Part shown: one piece after another, positions 1 to 10,224 of the stretch
Numbering within the stretch: position 1 is the first letter of the stretch
Layout of the letters: each line of letters opens with the position of its first letter
Source of the DNA: Lysobacterales bacterium
GTDB taxonomy: Bacteria > Pseudomonadota > Gammaproteobacteria > Xanthomonadales > SZUA-36
DNA length: 41,211 bases
Assembly (NCBI GenBank): GCA_029859505.1
Contig: JAOUCZ010000007.1
Location: forward strand, 1-41,211
Direction: 5' to 3'
The notes under the pieces: generated by a model
Database searches by the model: none
What the model was told of the DNA's origin: nothing
Seen by the model: only the letters and a program-made list of their open reading frames with translations
Position numbers and translations under genes: made by a program

Positions 1-2786
1 GCGCTCAATTGGGCTTTGGCCTCACGGATACGTGTTATCGCGCGATGGGTTTCAGTCAGTTTCTGATTGATACCAGTGACAAAACTGTATTGTGCCTCGT
101 AATCTGCCGCAGTTACCGTCAGCCGTGGATCTGCAAGCACTTCGAAACTAACGGTCTGCCTGGTATCGCCCAGGCTCAGGGTGGCCTGGTAGCTGCCGGG
201 AACGGCCATGGCCCCTTCAAGCGAATCATTCCACAGCACCAAATCCTTGAACCTCTCCACACCCGCGTAATGCAAGTCCCATACAAACAGGTTCAGTCCC
301 GCGTTGGTTTCGAGCTTCCGATCGTCATCACCTGGTGGAGGGTTTTCATCTTTCTCATCATCTGCGGGTTTGGCTGTAAACGTCCGGATGATACCGCCGT
401 CCTTATCCATAATCTCAAGTGAGAGATCACTGTCAGGAGCCAACTCCCCGGCCAGCCAATAATAAAGCGACACACCGGCCGGCGGATTGCTTCCCTTGTT
501 CTCGGGCTCATTGTCACTACCATTGCCCAGGCGCCACGTGGGGGCCGGAGTGAACAGGTGCTGCGCCTGTTTGAAGACTGCCTCATCCGCCTGGCGCAGA
601 ACTTCGACGTTATCCAGAATCCAGTAACCACGCCCCTGTGTGGCCGCGATCAGGTTACCCTCTTTGATCGCCAGGTCGGTGATGGGTACCACGGGCAGGT
701 TGAGTTGCGTGCTTTGCCAGCTTTGCCCATCGTCCTTTGACATATAGACCCCAAACTCTGTACCGGCAAATAACAGGCCACGCTGACCGCTATCCGCCCG
801 GATAACGCGGGTGAAGTGATCAGCAGGAATTCCATCTATGATCTTCTCCCAGTGTTTACCGTAATCGGTGGTCTTGAACAGATAAGGTCTGAAATTGTCA
901 CTCTTATAGCCGGTAGCAGCGAGGTAGAGCCCACCGGCTTCAAAAGGATGGGCCTCAATTGAGTTGATCTGTATTTCGGTGGGTAAACCATTGTTACGGC
1001 CATCGGGGGTAACATCATTCCAGCTTTGTCCACCATCCCTGCTAATGTGTAACAAACCATCATCAGAGCCTGTCCAGATAACACCCTCCTCCAGCAGAGA
1101 TTCCGCTACGGCAAAAATCGTTCCGTAGTATTCAACACTGGTATTGTCCTTGGTGACAGGTCCACCGGATGGGCCCTGCTTTTCCTTGATATTACGGGTC
1201 AGATCAGGGCTGATGGCCTGCCATGTCTGGCCTTCATCAGTAGTTTTGAACAACACATTGGCTGCCGCATACAAGGTGTTCGGGTCATGTGGGGAAATCA
1301 TTAACGGGAAATTCCAGTTGAAACGATACTTCAACTCGGCAGCCCCCCAGCCCATCGGATCATCCGGCCATATATTTATCGCTCGGACATCACCGTTGCT
1401 GTGATCATAACGGATCAGGAATCCACCGTAGGATCCGCCATAAACGATATCCGGGTTATCCGGACGGGCGATAATATGACCACTTTCACCACCCGCGGTC
1501 GGCTCCCAGTCACGCGTACCAATAGCATCGTTGAATGCCGAACGTGACCGAATCCGAATAGCAGAGTTATCCTGTTGACCGCCAAGCAGTCGATAGGGGA
1601 ATGCGTTATCCGTCGACACCCGGTACATCTGTGCGGTGGGCTGGTTGGACTGTACGGACCAGTTTTCACCGCCGTCATAGCTGACATTGGCTCCTCCGTC
1701 ATTGGCTTCGATCATACGTTTGGGGTCATTGGGGTCGATCCACAGGTCGTGATTGTCACCATGCGGAGTGGAGATGGGCTCAAACGTTTTACCGCCATCC
1801 TTGGATCGGAAAAAACGTACATTCATGACATAAACCATCTCCTCGTCCACAGGGTCGGCCTGGATTCGTGTGTAATACCAGGCTCTCTGGCGCAATTTGC
1901 GTTCCTTGTTAACTCGCTTCCAGGTCTCACCGGCATCAGTGGAACGGAACACGCCACCATCGTTCGCCTCGATGATTGCGTACAGGTTATCCGGGTTACT
2001 CCGCGAAACACTGATACCCGAAATACCCAGGGGTGGTTTTGGCATTCCCTCGTTTTCAGAAATGGATTTCCAGGTATCACCACCGTCCGTGGTCTTCCAG
2101 AGCTTCGAACCGTCACCACCGGACTCAAGACTGTAGGGCGTGCGAATGACACGCCAGCTGCTCGCATACAGGATGCGCGGGTTGGTCGGATCCATCACCA
2201 GGTCAACCACACCAACCTCGTCATTCACATAAAGAATCTTCTGCCAATTTTTGCCACCATCAATTGAACGGAATACACCGCGTTCGTCATTGGGCCCGAA
2301 CAAGCTACCCATTGCAGCAGCGTAAACAATATCGGGGTTTTTCGGGTGGATGCGTATGCGCGGAATACGTTGACTGTCCTTCAGGCCGGAATGGGACCAG
2401 GTACGTCCGGCATCAGTGGATTTCCAGATACCATTTCCAACCGACACATTACCACGTACGGTTTTCTCTCCGGCCCCTACGTAGATTACGTTCGGATCCC
2501 AGGACGATACCGCGACGGCACCGATGGAGCCCCCAAAAAATCCATCCGAAACATTTTCCCACTTGCCGCCGCCATTGGTCGTTTTCCAGACACCACCACC
2601 GGTTGACCCAAAATAGAAGGTCTCCCGGTCCTGAGGAATACCAGTAACCGCCGCCGAGCGTCCTCCGCGATAAGGTCCGACCTCGCGCCATTTAAGCCCT
2701 TCAAGCTGACTTTCATCCCACGCCGCTGTGGCTGACTGAGCCGGCAGGCAAAATAGCAGTACCAGTAATACTGAAAGACGTGACAT
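1..2786 (-). CDS. Secreted BNR/VPS10-like propeller protein (C-terminus cut by window edge)
   Basis: The reading frame is open from an ATG at 2786 to the window edge, about 928 codons, so the C-terminus is missing. An AGGAG ribosome site lies just upstream. Residues 1-21 form a signal peptide (hydrophobic core, then a small-residue cleavage site), so the protein is exported. The rest is dominated by repeated Asp-box/BNR signatures of the type S-x-D-G-G-x-T-W, each followed by W-K or a similar strand. These predict one or two beta-propellers of the sortilin/VPS10 or 'WD40/YVTN/BNR-like glycosyl hydrolase' type, which usually run to about 1000 residues or more. The last third leaves the repeats and becomes Ig/FN3-like before the edge. 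The substrate is unknown; many relatives are annotated as glycosyl hydrolases without biochemical support. It is divergent from the mtfA-like gene. The call of propeller and secretion is firm, the function is not. Confidence 0.85.
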   Translation of the reverse strand, partial: MSRLSVLLVLLFCLPAQSATAAWDESQLEGLKWREVGPYRGGRSAAVTGIPQDRETFYFGSTGGGVWKTTNGGGKWENVSDGFFGGSIGAVAVSSWDPNVIYVGAGEKTVRGNVSVGNGIWKSTDAGRTWSHSGLKDSQRIPRIRIHPKNPDIVYAAAMGSLFGPNDERGVFRSIDGGKNWQKILYVNDEVGVVDLVMDPTNPRILYASSWRVIRTPYSLESGGDGSKLWKTTDGGDTWKSISENEGMPKPPLGISGISVSRSNPDNLYAIIEANDGGVFRSTDAGETWKRVNKERKLRQRAWYYTRIQADPVDEEMVYVMNVRFFRSKDGGKTFEPISTPHGDNHDLWIDPNDPKRMIEANDGGANVSYDGGENWSVQSNQPTAQMYRVSTDNAFPYRLLGGQQDNSAIRIRSRSAFNDAIGTRDWEPTAGGESGHIIARPDNPDIVYGGSYGGFLIRYDHSNGDVRAINIWPDDPMGWGAAELKYRFNWNFPLMISPHDPNTLYAAANVLFKTTDEGQTWQAISPDLTRNIKEKQGPSGGPVTKDNTSVEYYGTIFAVAESLLEEGVIWTGSDDGLLHISRDGGQSWNDVTPDGRNNGLPTEIQINSIEAHPFEAGGLYLAATGYKSDNFRPYLFKTTDYGKHWEKIIDGIPADHFTRVIRADSGQRGLLFAGTEFGVYMSKDDGQSWQSTQLNLPVVPITDLAIKEGNLIAATQGRGYWILDNVEVLRQADEAVFKQAQHLFTPAPTWRLGNGSDNEPENKGSNPPAGVSLYYWLAGELAPDSDLSLEIMDKDGGIIRTFTAKPADDEKDENPPPGDDDRKLETNAGLNLFVWDLHYAGVERFKDLVLWNDSLEGAMAVPGSYQATLSLGDTRQTVSFEVLADPRLTVTAADYEAQYSFVTGINQKLTETHRAITRIREAKAQLS

Positions 2787-2952
2787 TTGATGCTCCTGAT
2801 TATTGTCTTATTGGCAGGATGGTAATTATGGCAAATTTGGGAATGCTGGTCAGGTACAATTGCTTATATCCGTTTGGTTGGTGAGATGAATTTGGTATTC
2901 CCGAATTTTTGGCCATACCAGCTTTGGTTTTGTTGTCAGGAGACTATTTGAC

Positions 2953-3792
2953 GTGGGATATTGGATTTTTGTGATACTGGTTCTAGTCGGCATGACCATT
3001 GCGCTGGTTTTACCGCGTTACCGGTTGAGAAAGGCGATTGCTGCACCGTTCCCGAAGGAGTGGGTGGAAATTGTTGAAAGTAATATTGCGGTTTATCGCA
3101 ACTTACCCATGCCGCTACGGTTACAGCTCAGGAATCTGATAAAGCAGTTTCTGCATCAGAAAACCTTTACCGGCGCCGGTGGTTTGGAGATTACGGATGA
3201 AGTACGCGTCACAATTGCAGCTGAAGCCTGTATGTTGCTGGTGAATCGTAAGACCGGGGTTTACCCTGCATTGCGTTACATCATCGTATATCCAAGTGCT
3301 TTCGTGGTTGACCGGCCACAGGGCAGCGCGGAGGGTGTTGTCAGTGAGGGACGCAAGGGGCTGCTGGGTGAGTCGTGGAGCAACGGCAAGGTTATCCTGG
3401 CCTGGGATAATGTCCTGCACGGGTCGAGTAATTTTGTGGATGGCCAGAATGTTGTTTTGCACGAATTTGCACATCAACTCGATAGTGAGTCCGGCAGCAC
3501 CAATGGTGCGCCAATACTCACTGGAAAAAACTGTTTACGAACCTGGGCGTCGACGCTGTCCGGGGAGTTTGAAGATCTTCAGAAGGATGCCTGGAAGGGA
3601 AAACGTTCACTTATTGATCATTATGGCGCAACTAATCCAGCGGAGTTTTTTGCGGTTTCAACCGAGACTTTTTTTGAAAAACCAGAGCAAATGGCCAAGC
3701 ATCATACAGAACTGTTTGAAGTGCTTAAGTGTTACTACCGGATAGACCCCAGGGATTGGCAATCACCACCACAAGCTTATACGAGCACCTAG
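2953..3792 (+). CDS. mtfA: MtfA-like zinc-dependent peptidase (M90 family)
   Basis: This 279-residue protein matches the MtfA/YeeI family in length (E. coli about 265 residues) and motifs. The zinc site is H170-E-F-A-H174, with E231 in an N-P-A-E-F-F-A segment as the likely third ligand. Residues 3-20 form a membrane helix, an N-terminal feature seen in many relatives outside the enterics. The start is GTG at 2953, preceded by a CAGGAG ribosome site. In E. coli MtfA binds the repressor Mlc and thereby derepresses the glucose PTS gene ptsG, and it has aminopeptidase activity. Whether that holds here is unknown because no PTS genes are in the window. It is transcribed convergently with phoU and 13 bases separate the two stop codons. 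The family call is strong; the regulatory role is borrowed from E. coli. Confidence 0.85.
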   Translation: MGYWIFVILVLVGMTIALVLPRYRLRKAIAAPFPKEWVEIVESNIAVYRNLPMPLRLQLRNLIKQFLHQKTFTGAGGLEITDEVRVTIAAEACMLLVNRKTGVYPALRYIIVYPSAFVVDRPQGSAEGVVSEGRKGLLGESWSNGKVILAWDNVLHGSSNFVDGQNVVLHEFAHQLDSESGSTNGAPILTGKNCLRTWASTLSGEFEDLQKDAWKGKRSLIDHYGATNPAEFFAVSTETFFEKPEQMAKHHTELFEVLKCYYRIDPRDWQSPPQAYTST

Positions 3793-3805
3793 GACCCGTT
3801 GACCC

Positions 3806-4534
3806 CTACTCCTCGTCTGACATCGCCTCAATTTCAGCGAGGACATCATCCAGATCGATATGCCGGACATCCATACCTAATACCATGTAGATAATGTGTT
3901 CGGCAATATTCTGACAACGATCTGCGAGTCGCTCCAACGAGCGAACTGCCCATATGATATTCATGACCTGGGGTATGACCTGCGGGTCCTTACCCATTTG
4001 TTTCACAAGTTGCTTGACTACTTTTTTGTATTTTTTATCAACCTTCCTGTCCGCTTTGACCACCAGGATGGCGGTATCCACATCGGTTCTGGCAAATGCG
4101 TCAAGTACCTGGCGTAACATTTCACGGACCAGTTCACCCAGGTACTCCAGGTCAGAACGGGTGTCATCTTCAAGCGCGCCGTCCATGTCCTTGCGAGACA
4201 TCCTGGCAATTCGCTTGGCCTCATCACCCATGCGTTCCAGATCATTAATTGTCTTGGTCACTGCCATGACGAGACGTAAATCCGTGGCGGCAGGCTGGCG
4301 CAGCGCAACGATTCGGGTGCACTCTTCGTCTATATCCACTTCCAGAGAATTGACGATTGAGTCGGCACTCACAACGTCTTTGGCGAGTGCTGACTCGTCG
4401 TTCACCAGTACCCGCAACGCATTGGCGAGCTGGCCTTCGACAATTCCGCCCATATGCAATACCTTGCTGCGAACTTCCTCCAGTTCCTCATTGAAGCGGC
4501 GGGAAATGTGCTGGCCAAGATGCAAATCACTCAT
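3806..4534 (-). CDS. phoU: Phosphate signalling protein PhoU
   Basis: This 242-residue protein is a standard-length PhoU of two three-helix repeats. The two metal-binding helix motifs are visible as L-E-R-M-G-D-E-A in the first repeat and L-E-R-L-A-D-R-C-Q-N-I-A-E in the second. PhoU links the Pst transporter to the PhoR sensor kinase in the cytoplasm and damps phosphate uptake when phosphate is plentiful. It is the last gene of the pstC1-pstA1-pstB1-phoU run, 19 bases after pstB1, the usual position for phoU. No phoB or phoR is present in the window. A second, fused PhoU-like protein lies at 12892-13947, so this one is probably the canonical partner of the large Pst permeases and PhoR. Confidence 0.95.
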   Translation of the reverse strand: MSDLHLGQHISRRFNEELEEVRSKVLHMGGIVEGQLANALRVLVNDESALAKDVVSADSIVNSLEVDIDEECTRIVALRQPAATDLRLVMAVTKTINDLERMGDEAKRIARMSRKDMDGALEDDTRSDLEYLGELVREMLRQVLDAFARTDVDTAILVVKADRKVDKKYKKVVKQLVKQMGKDPQVIPQVMNIIWAVRSLERLADRCQNIAEHIIYMVLGMDVRHIDLDDVLAEIEAMSDEE

Positions 4535-4553
4535 TTGATCTTCCTCGAAATCT

Positions 4554-5363
4554 TCAGCCGTAACGGCCTGTTATATAATCTTCCGTCTTTTTCAGACGTG
4601 GTTTTGTGAATATCTGGTCGGTAGCACCGAACTCAATCAGCTCACCCATGTACATAAAAGCAGTATAGTCAGAAACACGTGCGGCCTGCTGCATATTGTG
4701 CGTCACCATGATTATCGTATATTGCTCTTTCAGCTCTGCTATCAATTCTTCAACCTTCAAGGTTGATATAGGGTCGAGCGCCGAGCAGGGTTCATCCAGC
4801 AGAATGCATTTCGGCTGTACCGCGATGGCGCGGGCGATGACCAACCGTTGTTGCTGACCACCCGACAAACCAAAGGCGGAATCATTCAAACGGTCCTTTA
4901 CCTCTTCCCACAAAGCGGCGCCTTTAAGTGCCCATTCGACAGTTTCATCCAGTTGACGGCGCTTGTTCATGCCTTGTATACGCAAGCCATAGGCCACATT
5001 TTCATAGATCGACTTGGGGAAAGGGTTAGGCTTCTGAAAAACGATACCCACCTCTCTTCGTAATTCTGGAACCTCGACACTATCAGCGTGTATATCCTTT
5101 CCGTTAAGCAGTATCTCACCTTCAATCCGGCAACCATCAATCAGATCATTGAGCCGGTTAAAGCAGCGTAACAGCGTAGATTTACCGCAACCGCTAGGTC
5201 CGATAAAAGCGGTCACTTGCTTCTCCGGAATGATCAGGTTGATCTCCTTTAATGCCTGGGTCTCGCCGTAGTACAGATCCAGATCCGTGACAGATACGGC
5301 CGTCGGATGTGGGAGATGGTTGCCGGGCATTGGCTCGGTTTGTGATTTATTTTGCTGTGTCAT
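4554..5363 (-). CDS. pstB: Phosphate ABC transporter ATP-binding protein PstB (canonical copy)
   Basis: This 269-residue ATPase has every canonical nucleotide-binding element: Walker [10 protein letters not shown] at 55-63, Q-loop Gln110, signature L-S-G-G-Q at 166-170, Walker B Asp190 with catalytic Glu191, D-loop S-A-L-D, and H-loop His222. The C-terminus ends in the PstB hallmark T-G-R-Y-G. It should work as a homodimer driving phosphate import through PstC1/PstA1. Its start overlaps the pstA1 stop by 4 bases, which implies translational coupling. It is the intact reference for the two altered PstB paralogues at 9427-11036. Confidence 0.96.
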   Translation of the reverse strand: MTQQNKSQTEPMPGNHLPHPTAVSVTDLDLYYGETQALKEINLIIPEKQVTAFIGPSGCGKSTLLRCFNRLNDLIDGCRIEGEILLNGKDIHADSVEVPELRREVGIVFQKPNPFPKSIYENVAYGLRIQGMNKRRQLDETVEWALKGAALWEEVKDRLNDSAFGLSGGQQQRLVIARAIAVQPKCILLDEPCSALDPISTLKVEELIAELKEQYTIIMVTHNMQQAARVSDYTAFMYMGELIEFGATDQIFTKPRLKKTEDYITGRYG

Positions 5364-7018
5364 GATTCCAATCCACGGTATCTTTCACTCAATCGGTTAC
5401 GTACCTGGATGGCTACCAGGTTTAAAAGAACGATAACGACCACGAGCAATAATGCGGTCGCATAAACCAGCGGTCTTGCGGCTTCAACATTCGGACTTTG
5501 AAAACCCACGTCATAAATATGAAAACCAAGATGCATAAACTTTCTGTCCAGATGCAGGAAAGGTGCATTACCATCCAGCGGCAACGACGGTGCCAGCTTG
5601 ACTACACCGACCAGCATCAATGGTGCAACCTCGCCTGCAGCCCTTGCTACTGCGAGTATCATACCGGTCATAATACCGGGTGAGGCCATCGGCAAAACTG
5701 TTCGCCACAGTGTTTCCCAGCGTGTCGCGCCAAGTGCCAGACTGCCTTCGCGTATGCTGCGCGGTATTCTTGACAAGCCTTCCTCTGTCGAAACGATGAC
5801 CACCGGCAATGTCAACAGCGCCAGGGTCAGAGAAGCCCAGAACAAGCCACCCGTACCAAAGGTTGGCGCAGGTAATGCTTCAGGATAGAAAAGGCGATCC
5901 AGGCTCCCCCCCAGGGTATAGACAAAAAAGCCCAGCCCGAATACGCCATAAACAATTGAAGGTACACCGGCCAGGTTATTGACCGCGATGCGGATAAAGC
6001 GTGTAAACAAGCCCTGGCGTGCATACTCCTTCAGATATACTGCGGCCACCACACCCAGTGGTGTCACAAACACACTCATCAATAAAACCATCAGCACGGT
6101 GCCAAATATGGCCGGGAATATGCCTCCCTCTGTATTGGCCTCGCGCGGGTCGTGGGCAATAAACTTCCAGACATTGTGGAAGAAATACCCGAGCTTTCCG
6201 ACCAGGTTCATCTGGTTCGGCCGGTGAGCATCAACGATAGATGACATCGGTAACTCAAGCTCCTGCCCATCCACCGTTGTGACAATGACGGCATCACTGC
6301 GCAGGCGTGTATAGAGATCACCCAGTTCCTGCTCCAGGGCTTCATATTCCTTTTGCAACACGATGCGATTGCTTTCAATCTCGGCCAGGGCTGCTGCGTC
6401 GTCCCTGCCCTTGATCTCGAGGCCGCGCTGCTTCAGTCGAAGACGTTCGAGACGGTAATTGACGCGGCCTATACGGCTTTTCTCAAGATCCCGTATTTCA
6501 TCCCTCAGCTCATTGGCATGATCAAGCCGGTTTTGAAAGCTTCCCCAAACATCCGCATCTTCGAGTAACTGGCCGGCTTCCCTTACACCGATCAACAAAC
6601 CGATAAACACACCCCATTCCTCACGCTCAAATACCACCATGCTTTGTGGTTTGCCCGTTGAGATGATGGATGGTTCAAGAATCCAGCGGAAATCCTGGCC
6701 GATCACATCGCGGTTACCGGTTTTCAGTAAGTAGCGGGTAACGAATTCAGTGCCTTCGGCAACTTCAAGACCGGATTCACGCAAGCGACTGGCGGTGACT
6801 TTTTCTTCTTCCCTTATCTGACCGGCAAGAACCAACTCGCTACCATCGGCTTGCTGATAGACAATGCGCTGTACTTCCAGTGGCCAGAAATGCCCCATGC
6901 CGCGTACACCGATCAATAACAGCAAGCCGGCCACCAACAGAATACTTGCGCTGACCGCAGCTGCATTTAACCAGACCCAGGGCGTACCATCCGCGATCCA
7001 TTTTGCGAGCGCTTTCAT
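5360..7018 (-). CDS. pstA: Phosphate ABC transporter permease PstA, large type
   Basis: At 552 residues this is nearly twice the length of E. coli PstA (about 296). An N-terminal membrane helix (about 20-40) is followed by a soluble insert to about residue 285, with a charged coiled-coil stretch around 160-250. The C-terminal half is the normal permease domain with the EAA coupling loop ([14 protein letters not shown]) that docks onto PstB. Similar long PstA proteins occur in Pseudomonas and other gammaproteobacteria and pair with long PstC proteins, as here. The gene starts 10 bases after pstC1 and overlaps pstB1 by 4. The role of the insert is not known; it may lie in the periplasm and contact PstC1's propeller-like domain. 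Confidence 0.93.
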   Translation of the reverse strand: MKALAKWIADGTPWVWLNAAAVSASILLVAGLLLLIGVRGMGHFWPLEVQRIVYQQADGSELVLAGQIREEEKVTASRLRESGLEVAEGTEFVTRYLLKTGNRDVIGQDFRWILEPSIISTGKPQSMVVFEREEWGVFIGLLIGVREAGQLLEDADVWGSFQNRLDHANELRDEIRDLEKSRIGRVNYRLERLRLKQRGLEIKGRDDAAALAEIESNRIVLQKEYEALEQELGDLYTRLRSDAVIVTTVDGQELELPMSSIVDAHRPNQMNLVGKLGYFFHNVWKFIAHDPREANTEGGIFPAIFGTVLMVLLMSVFVTPLGVVAAVYLKEYARQGLFTRFIRIAVNNLAGVPSIVYGVFGLGFFVYTLGGSLDRLFYPEALPAPTFGTGGLFWASLTLALLTLPVVIVSTEEGLSRIPRSIREGSLALGATRWETLWRTVLPMASPGIMTGMILAVARAAGEVAPLMLVGVVKLAPSLPLDGNAPFLHLDRKFMHLGFHIYDVGFQSPNVEAARPLVYATALLLVVVIVLLNLVAIQVRNRLSERYRGLES

Positions 7019-7028
7019 TTAGACAATC

Positions 7029-9278
7029 TCACAGCGAACTGTACTTTTCACGCAGGCGCTGACGGATCAGCTCAGCCCCGGTATTAACAACAAAAGTAAA
7101 CATGAACAAAACCAGTGCAGCCAGGAACAGAATTCTGTAGTGAGAACTGTTCATGGCGGACTCGGGCATTTCAACAGCAATATTCGCTGCCAGCGTGCGC
7201 ATACCCTCAAACAGGTTCCAATCCATGATTGGTGTATTACCAGTGGCCATCAACACGATCATGGTTTCACCCACAGCGCGCCCCAGACCGATCATGACCG
7301 CCGAAAACATGCCCGGACTGGCGGTTGGCAATATTACCCTGACCAGGGTCTGCCAGGAGGTCGCGCCCAGTGCCAGAGATCCGTCAGAAAGAGACTTTGG
7401 CACACCGTAGATTGCATCCTCAGCAATTGAGAATATGGTCGGGATAACCGCAAAGCCCATCGCACAGCCCACTACCATCGCATTTCTCTGGTCATAGGAA
7501 ATACCCGCCTCATGGCTTAGCCAGGTACGCAGGTCACCTTTAAAAAACATATCCTGAAGCGGACCGACAAATTCAAGTGACACAAAGCCGAGGACTACCA
7601 GAACCGGTAATAAAAGAACCGGTTCCCAGCCTTCCTTCACAAGGTTTCTGGCACTTTGAGCAGCCCTGGTCCAGAACCAGGCAAAAAGAAGCAATCCTGC
7701 CGGCATTACCAGCATCATGGATAACACACCGGCGAGATTTTCCTCAAGAAATGGTGCAAACCAAAGACCAGCGAGAAAACCAAGAATCACCGTCGGTAAT
7801 GCCGCCATAATCTCAATGGCTGGCTTCACCATCCTGCGCAAGGCGGGCGACATGAAATAGGCTGTATAGGCCGCTCCCATCAAGGCCAGCGGCAACGCGA
7901 AAAGCATGGCATAGAGAGCTGCTTTCAAAGTGCCAAAAGCCAGAGGCGTCAGGCTGAACTTTGGTTCGAATTCATTACTTGATGCCGATGACTGCCAGAC
8001 ATACTCGGGCCCGGAATAATTTTCATACCAAACCTTCGACCACAGTGATGCAAATGACACCTCCGGGTGTTCATTGTCGATATCCATGAATTCCGCAGGG
8101 CTATCGCCATACAGCACCAACAGACCTGACGCCCGGGGTGCCAATGCCAGGGCTGCGGGCTGACCTGACAGTTTTTCAGTTAATACCACCTTCCCGGCAG
8201 TGCTGTGGAAAATAGTCAGGTTGTCATCGGCATCTACGGTCATGAAACCTTTCCGGCGTTGTTCTGGAACAATCCGGGTCACCGCTGCCTGTTGACCTTC
8301 AAATCGCCGAATCTCTTTCAGGCTATATTGATTCCCCCCGCCCCTGACCGGAAAAAGCTGAGTGACATTACCATCAGCATCACCTGCCAGTACCGAGATG
8401 CCTCCCAGTAGCATATTCATGCTGGTGATGATGGTATCAGAGACCTGAACGACCTGAATCACCTCCATATTGGCCGTACTGATAAAATGAATCCGACCAC
8501 TTTCATCACCCAGGTATAGCCAACGATGATCGTTGCTTATGGTGATCGCTACAATTTCAAAAGCAACATCCAGGGCGCTGACACTAATTTCAAGACTGAC
8601 TTCGCCGCTAAGAAAATCTTCACGCTTGAGGCTCCTTTCAAACCGGACCCGCCCGCCAGTTCCTGCCACGGCCAGTACCAGTTCTTTTTCGTTGTCTGAC
8701 AAAGCCAAACCCGTGATACCGCCACCAGGCATGAGTTCACGTTGGCCGCTACCATAGGGAAAATCGAGCTTCGGAATGATCTTTCTTAATTCAACACCGG
8801 CAGAAAAATCGGTACTGTATTGATTCTGTAACAAACTGACCATGCCATCTTCAAATGCCACGGCTACCAACCCGCTATCCCCCTGGGCACCCATGGCAAC
8901 CGCTACGTTCCGGCCACCGGATACAATTTCAGTTGATTCAAGCAGTTCTAAACCGTTCAGCCTGAAGAACTCAGCTGATCCATTTTCTGTGATTCGGAAA
9001 GCGACCTGTTGCTGTTCTTCAAGCGCCAGAAAAGAGGTCTCACTTTTGAGCCACGCTGGATTGTCAGTCAGGACTGTCCGCGACATTTTGGCCGACAAAA
9101 ACAGGGGGGTTACGACATATATCAAATAGAACAGAATCAGCAGTACTGCGGCAATCACCACGAAGCCACCCAATCCAATAATTTTGCTGGCCAACCGGTC
9201 CTTGCGACCTCGCCACAGGTGAAAATTATCCGAACGCACGGCAATCTTCACCGGTCCGGCTTTGTGGGCTGAATTCAT
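7029..9278 (-). CDS. pstC: Phosphate ABC transporter permease PstC, large type with propeller-like domain
   Basis: At 749 residues this is more than double E. coli PstC. A membrane helix at about 33-55 is followed by roughly 380 residues of short beta-rich repeats (about 60-440) that look like a WD40-type propeller. Residues from about 450 form the six-helix permease domain with the EAA loop ([11 protein letters not shown]). Long PstC proteins of this design are known from Pseudomonas-type Pst systems. The start is uncertain: ATG 9278 has no good ribosome site and lies almost at the transcription start predicted from the Pho box at 9301-9318, so it may be leaderless. A GTG at 9239 preceded by GGTGAAG is an alternative. 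No pstS belongs to this unit; it may share the one at 14058-14939. Confidence 0.92.
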   Translation of the reverse strand: MNSAHKAGPVKIAVRSDNFHLWRGRKDRLASKIIGLGGFVVIAAVLLILFYLIYVVTPLFLSAKMSRTVLTDNPAWLKSETSFLALEEQQQVAFRITENGSAEFFRLNGLELLESTEIVSGGRNVAVAMGAQGDSGLVAVAFEDGMVSLLQNQYSTDFSAGVELRKIIPKLDFPYGSGQRELMPGGGITGLALSDNEKELVLAVAGTGGRVRFERSLKREDFLSGEVSLEISVSALDVAFEIVAITISNDHRWLYLGDESGRIHFISTANMEVIQVVQVSDTIITSMNMLLGGISVLAGDADGNVTQLFPVRGGGNQYSLKEIRRFEGQQAAVTRIVPEQRRKGFMTVDADDNLTIFHSTAGKVVLTEKLSGQPAALALAPRASGLLVLYGDSPAEFMDIDNEHPEVSFASLWSKVWYENYSGPEYVWQSSASSNEFEPKFSLTPLAFGTLKAALYAMLFALPLALMGAAYTAYFMSPALRRMVKPAIEIMAALPTVILGFLAGLWFAPFLEENLAGVLSMMLVMPAGLLLFAWFWTRAAQSARNLVKEGWEPVLLLPVLVVLGFVSLEFVGPLQDMFFKGDLRTWLSHEAGISYDQRNAMVVGCAMGFAVIPTIFSIAEDAIYGVPKSLSDGSLALGATSWQTLVRVILPTASPGMFSAVMIGLGRAVGETMIVLMATGNTPIMDWNLFEGMRTLAANIAVEMPESAMNSSHYRILFLAALVLFMFTFVVNTGAELIRQRLREKYSSL

Positions 9279-9300
9279 CCGTGCATATTAAGCCGGTAAT

Positions 9301-9318
9301 GTGACAGTATTGTTACAC
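9301..9318 (-). promoter_or_regulatory. Pho box upstream of pstC1 (predicted PhoB site)
   Basis: Read on the minus strand the site is GTGTAAC-AATA-CTGTCAC: two 7-base direct repeats 11 bases apart, the geometry of a PhoB-binding Pho box (consensus CTGTCAT, 4-base spacer). Eight bases downstream is a TTAATA/CTTAAT -10 candidate (9286-9292). It therefore marks a second phosphate-starvation promoter inside the pst island, allowing the pstC1-pstA1-pstB1-phoU unit to be transcribed separately. One half-site matches less well than at the pstS box. Confidence 0.7.
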
Positions 9319-9426
9319 GGGCACTTTGTCTTGCTCAGAACATAATGGATGTAGCGGACAAGTTGCTATCTACATAGCGCTTGCAGCGGGCTGAGATGCG
9401 GACCCCGGCAAGGACACCGGATAAAT

Positions 9427-10224
9427 TTATCCGTAACGGCCTTCGATATAATCGGTCGTTTCTTTGTGTTTCGGCGTCAGGAACATTTCACCCGTTTCTG
9501 TATGTTCAATGACCTTACCCATTAGCATGAATATGCATTCCTCACTGGCACGCCTGGCCTGCGCCATATTGTGGGTAACGATCAGAATGGTATATTTTCC
9601 ACGTAATTCCCAAAGTAGTTCTTCAACGGCCTCGGTACCTTTTGGATCGAGCGCAGAACAGGGTTCGTCCATCAGCAATACACTGGGTTTTACCGGTAGC
9701 AGGCGTGCAATACATAACTTCTGCTGTTCTTCCAGAGAAAGTGTGGTGGCCTTGTGGTCAAGCTTGTCCTTAACCTTGTCCCATAACAGGACCTGTTTCA
9801 GAGCACTCTCGACGATTTCGTCCTGTTCCGCTTTACCGGTCTTGCCACCTGTATGGATGGTATGGCCGAAAAGGATATTTTTGCGAATGGAGATGGGTAG
9901 CGGATTGGGCCGCTGGAATACCATACCCACCTGTTTTCTTACCTGTAACATCTCTACATCGGAACCAAAGATGTTCTCCCCCATCACATCGACTTCCCCA
10001 CTGATCCGGACATAATCCATACGTTCGTTAATCCGGTTGACCGTGCGAAGAAAGGTACTCTTCCCGCAACCGGATGGACCAATCATCGAGGTAATCAGGC
10101 CCTGTTTGATATTCAGGTCGATATCAAACAGGGCCTGGAAAGTTCCATACCAGAGGTTCAGTTTCCTGGTGCTAATAGCGAGACTGGTATCGATCGCGGT
10201 GCTGTTCTCCCGGGTTGTCATCAA
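9427..10224 (-). CDS. PstB-like ATPase with degenerate signature motif
   Basis: This 265-residue protein is clearly PstB-type, including the E-G-R-Y-G C-terminus. Its own nucleotide-binding face is intact: Walker [10 protein letters not shown] at 49-57, Q-loop Gln104, Walker B Asp186-Glu187, canonical D-loop S-A-L-D, H-loop His218. However, the signature motif L-S-G-G-Q is replaced by L-S-L-E-E at 162-166, followed by Q-Q-K-L. In ABC ATPases the signature completes the ATP site of the partner subunit, so this protein would cripple the partner's site while keeping its own. Its start overlaps the stop of the neighbouring PstB-like gene by 4 bases, and that neighbour has the opposite set of defects. 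I infer they form a heterodimer serving PstC2/PstA2. A simple second pstB is less likely because the changes are complementary. Confidence 0.88.
   Translation of the reverse strand: MMTTRENSTAIDTSLAISTRKLNLWYGTFQALFDIDLNIKQGLITSMIGPSGCGKSTFLRTVNRINERMDYVRISGEVDVMGENIFGSDVEMLQVRKQVGMVFQRPNPLPISIRKNILFGHTIHTGGKTGKAEQDEIVESALKQVLLWDKVKDKLDHKATTLSLEEQQKLCIARLLPVKPSVLLMDEPCSALDPKGTEAVEELLWELRGKYTILIVTHNMAQARRASEECIFMLMGKVIEHTETGEMFLTPKHKETTDYIEGRYG

Noticed and set aside
1575-2267. 230-codon plus-strand frame opposite the BNR protein
   Set aside because: It is antisense to a clear repeat-rich coding frame, has no ribosome site, and its composition is low in recognisable structure.
3954-4538. 194-codon plus-strand frame opposite phoU
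   Set aside because: Ser/Arg/Thr-rich translation typical of the reverse of a helical gene; phoU is certain on the other strand.
9464-10015. 183-codon plus-strand frame opposite the PstB-like gene
   Set aside because: Shadow of an unambiguous ABC ATPase gene; no family features.
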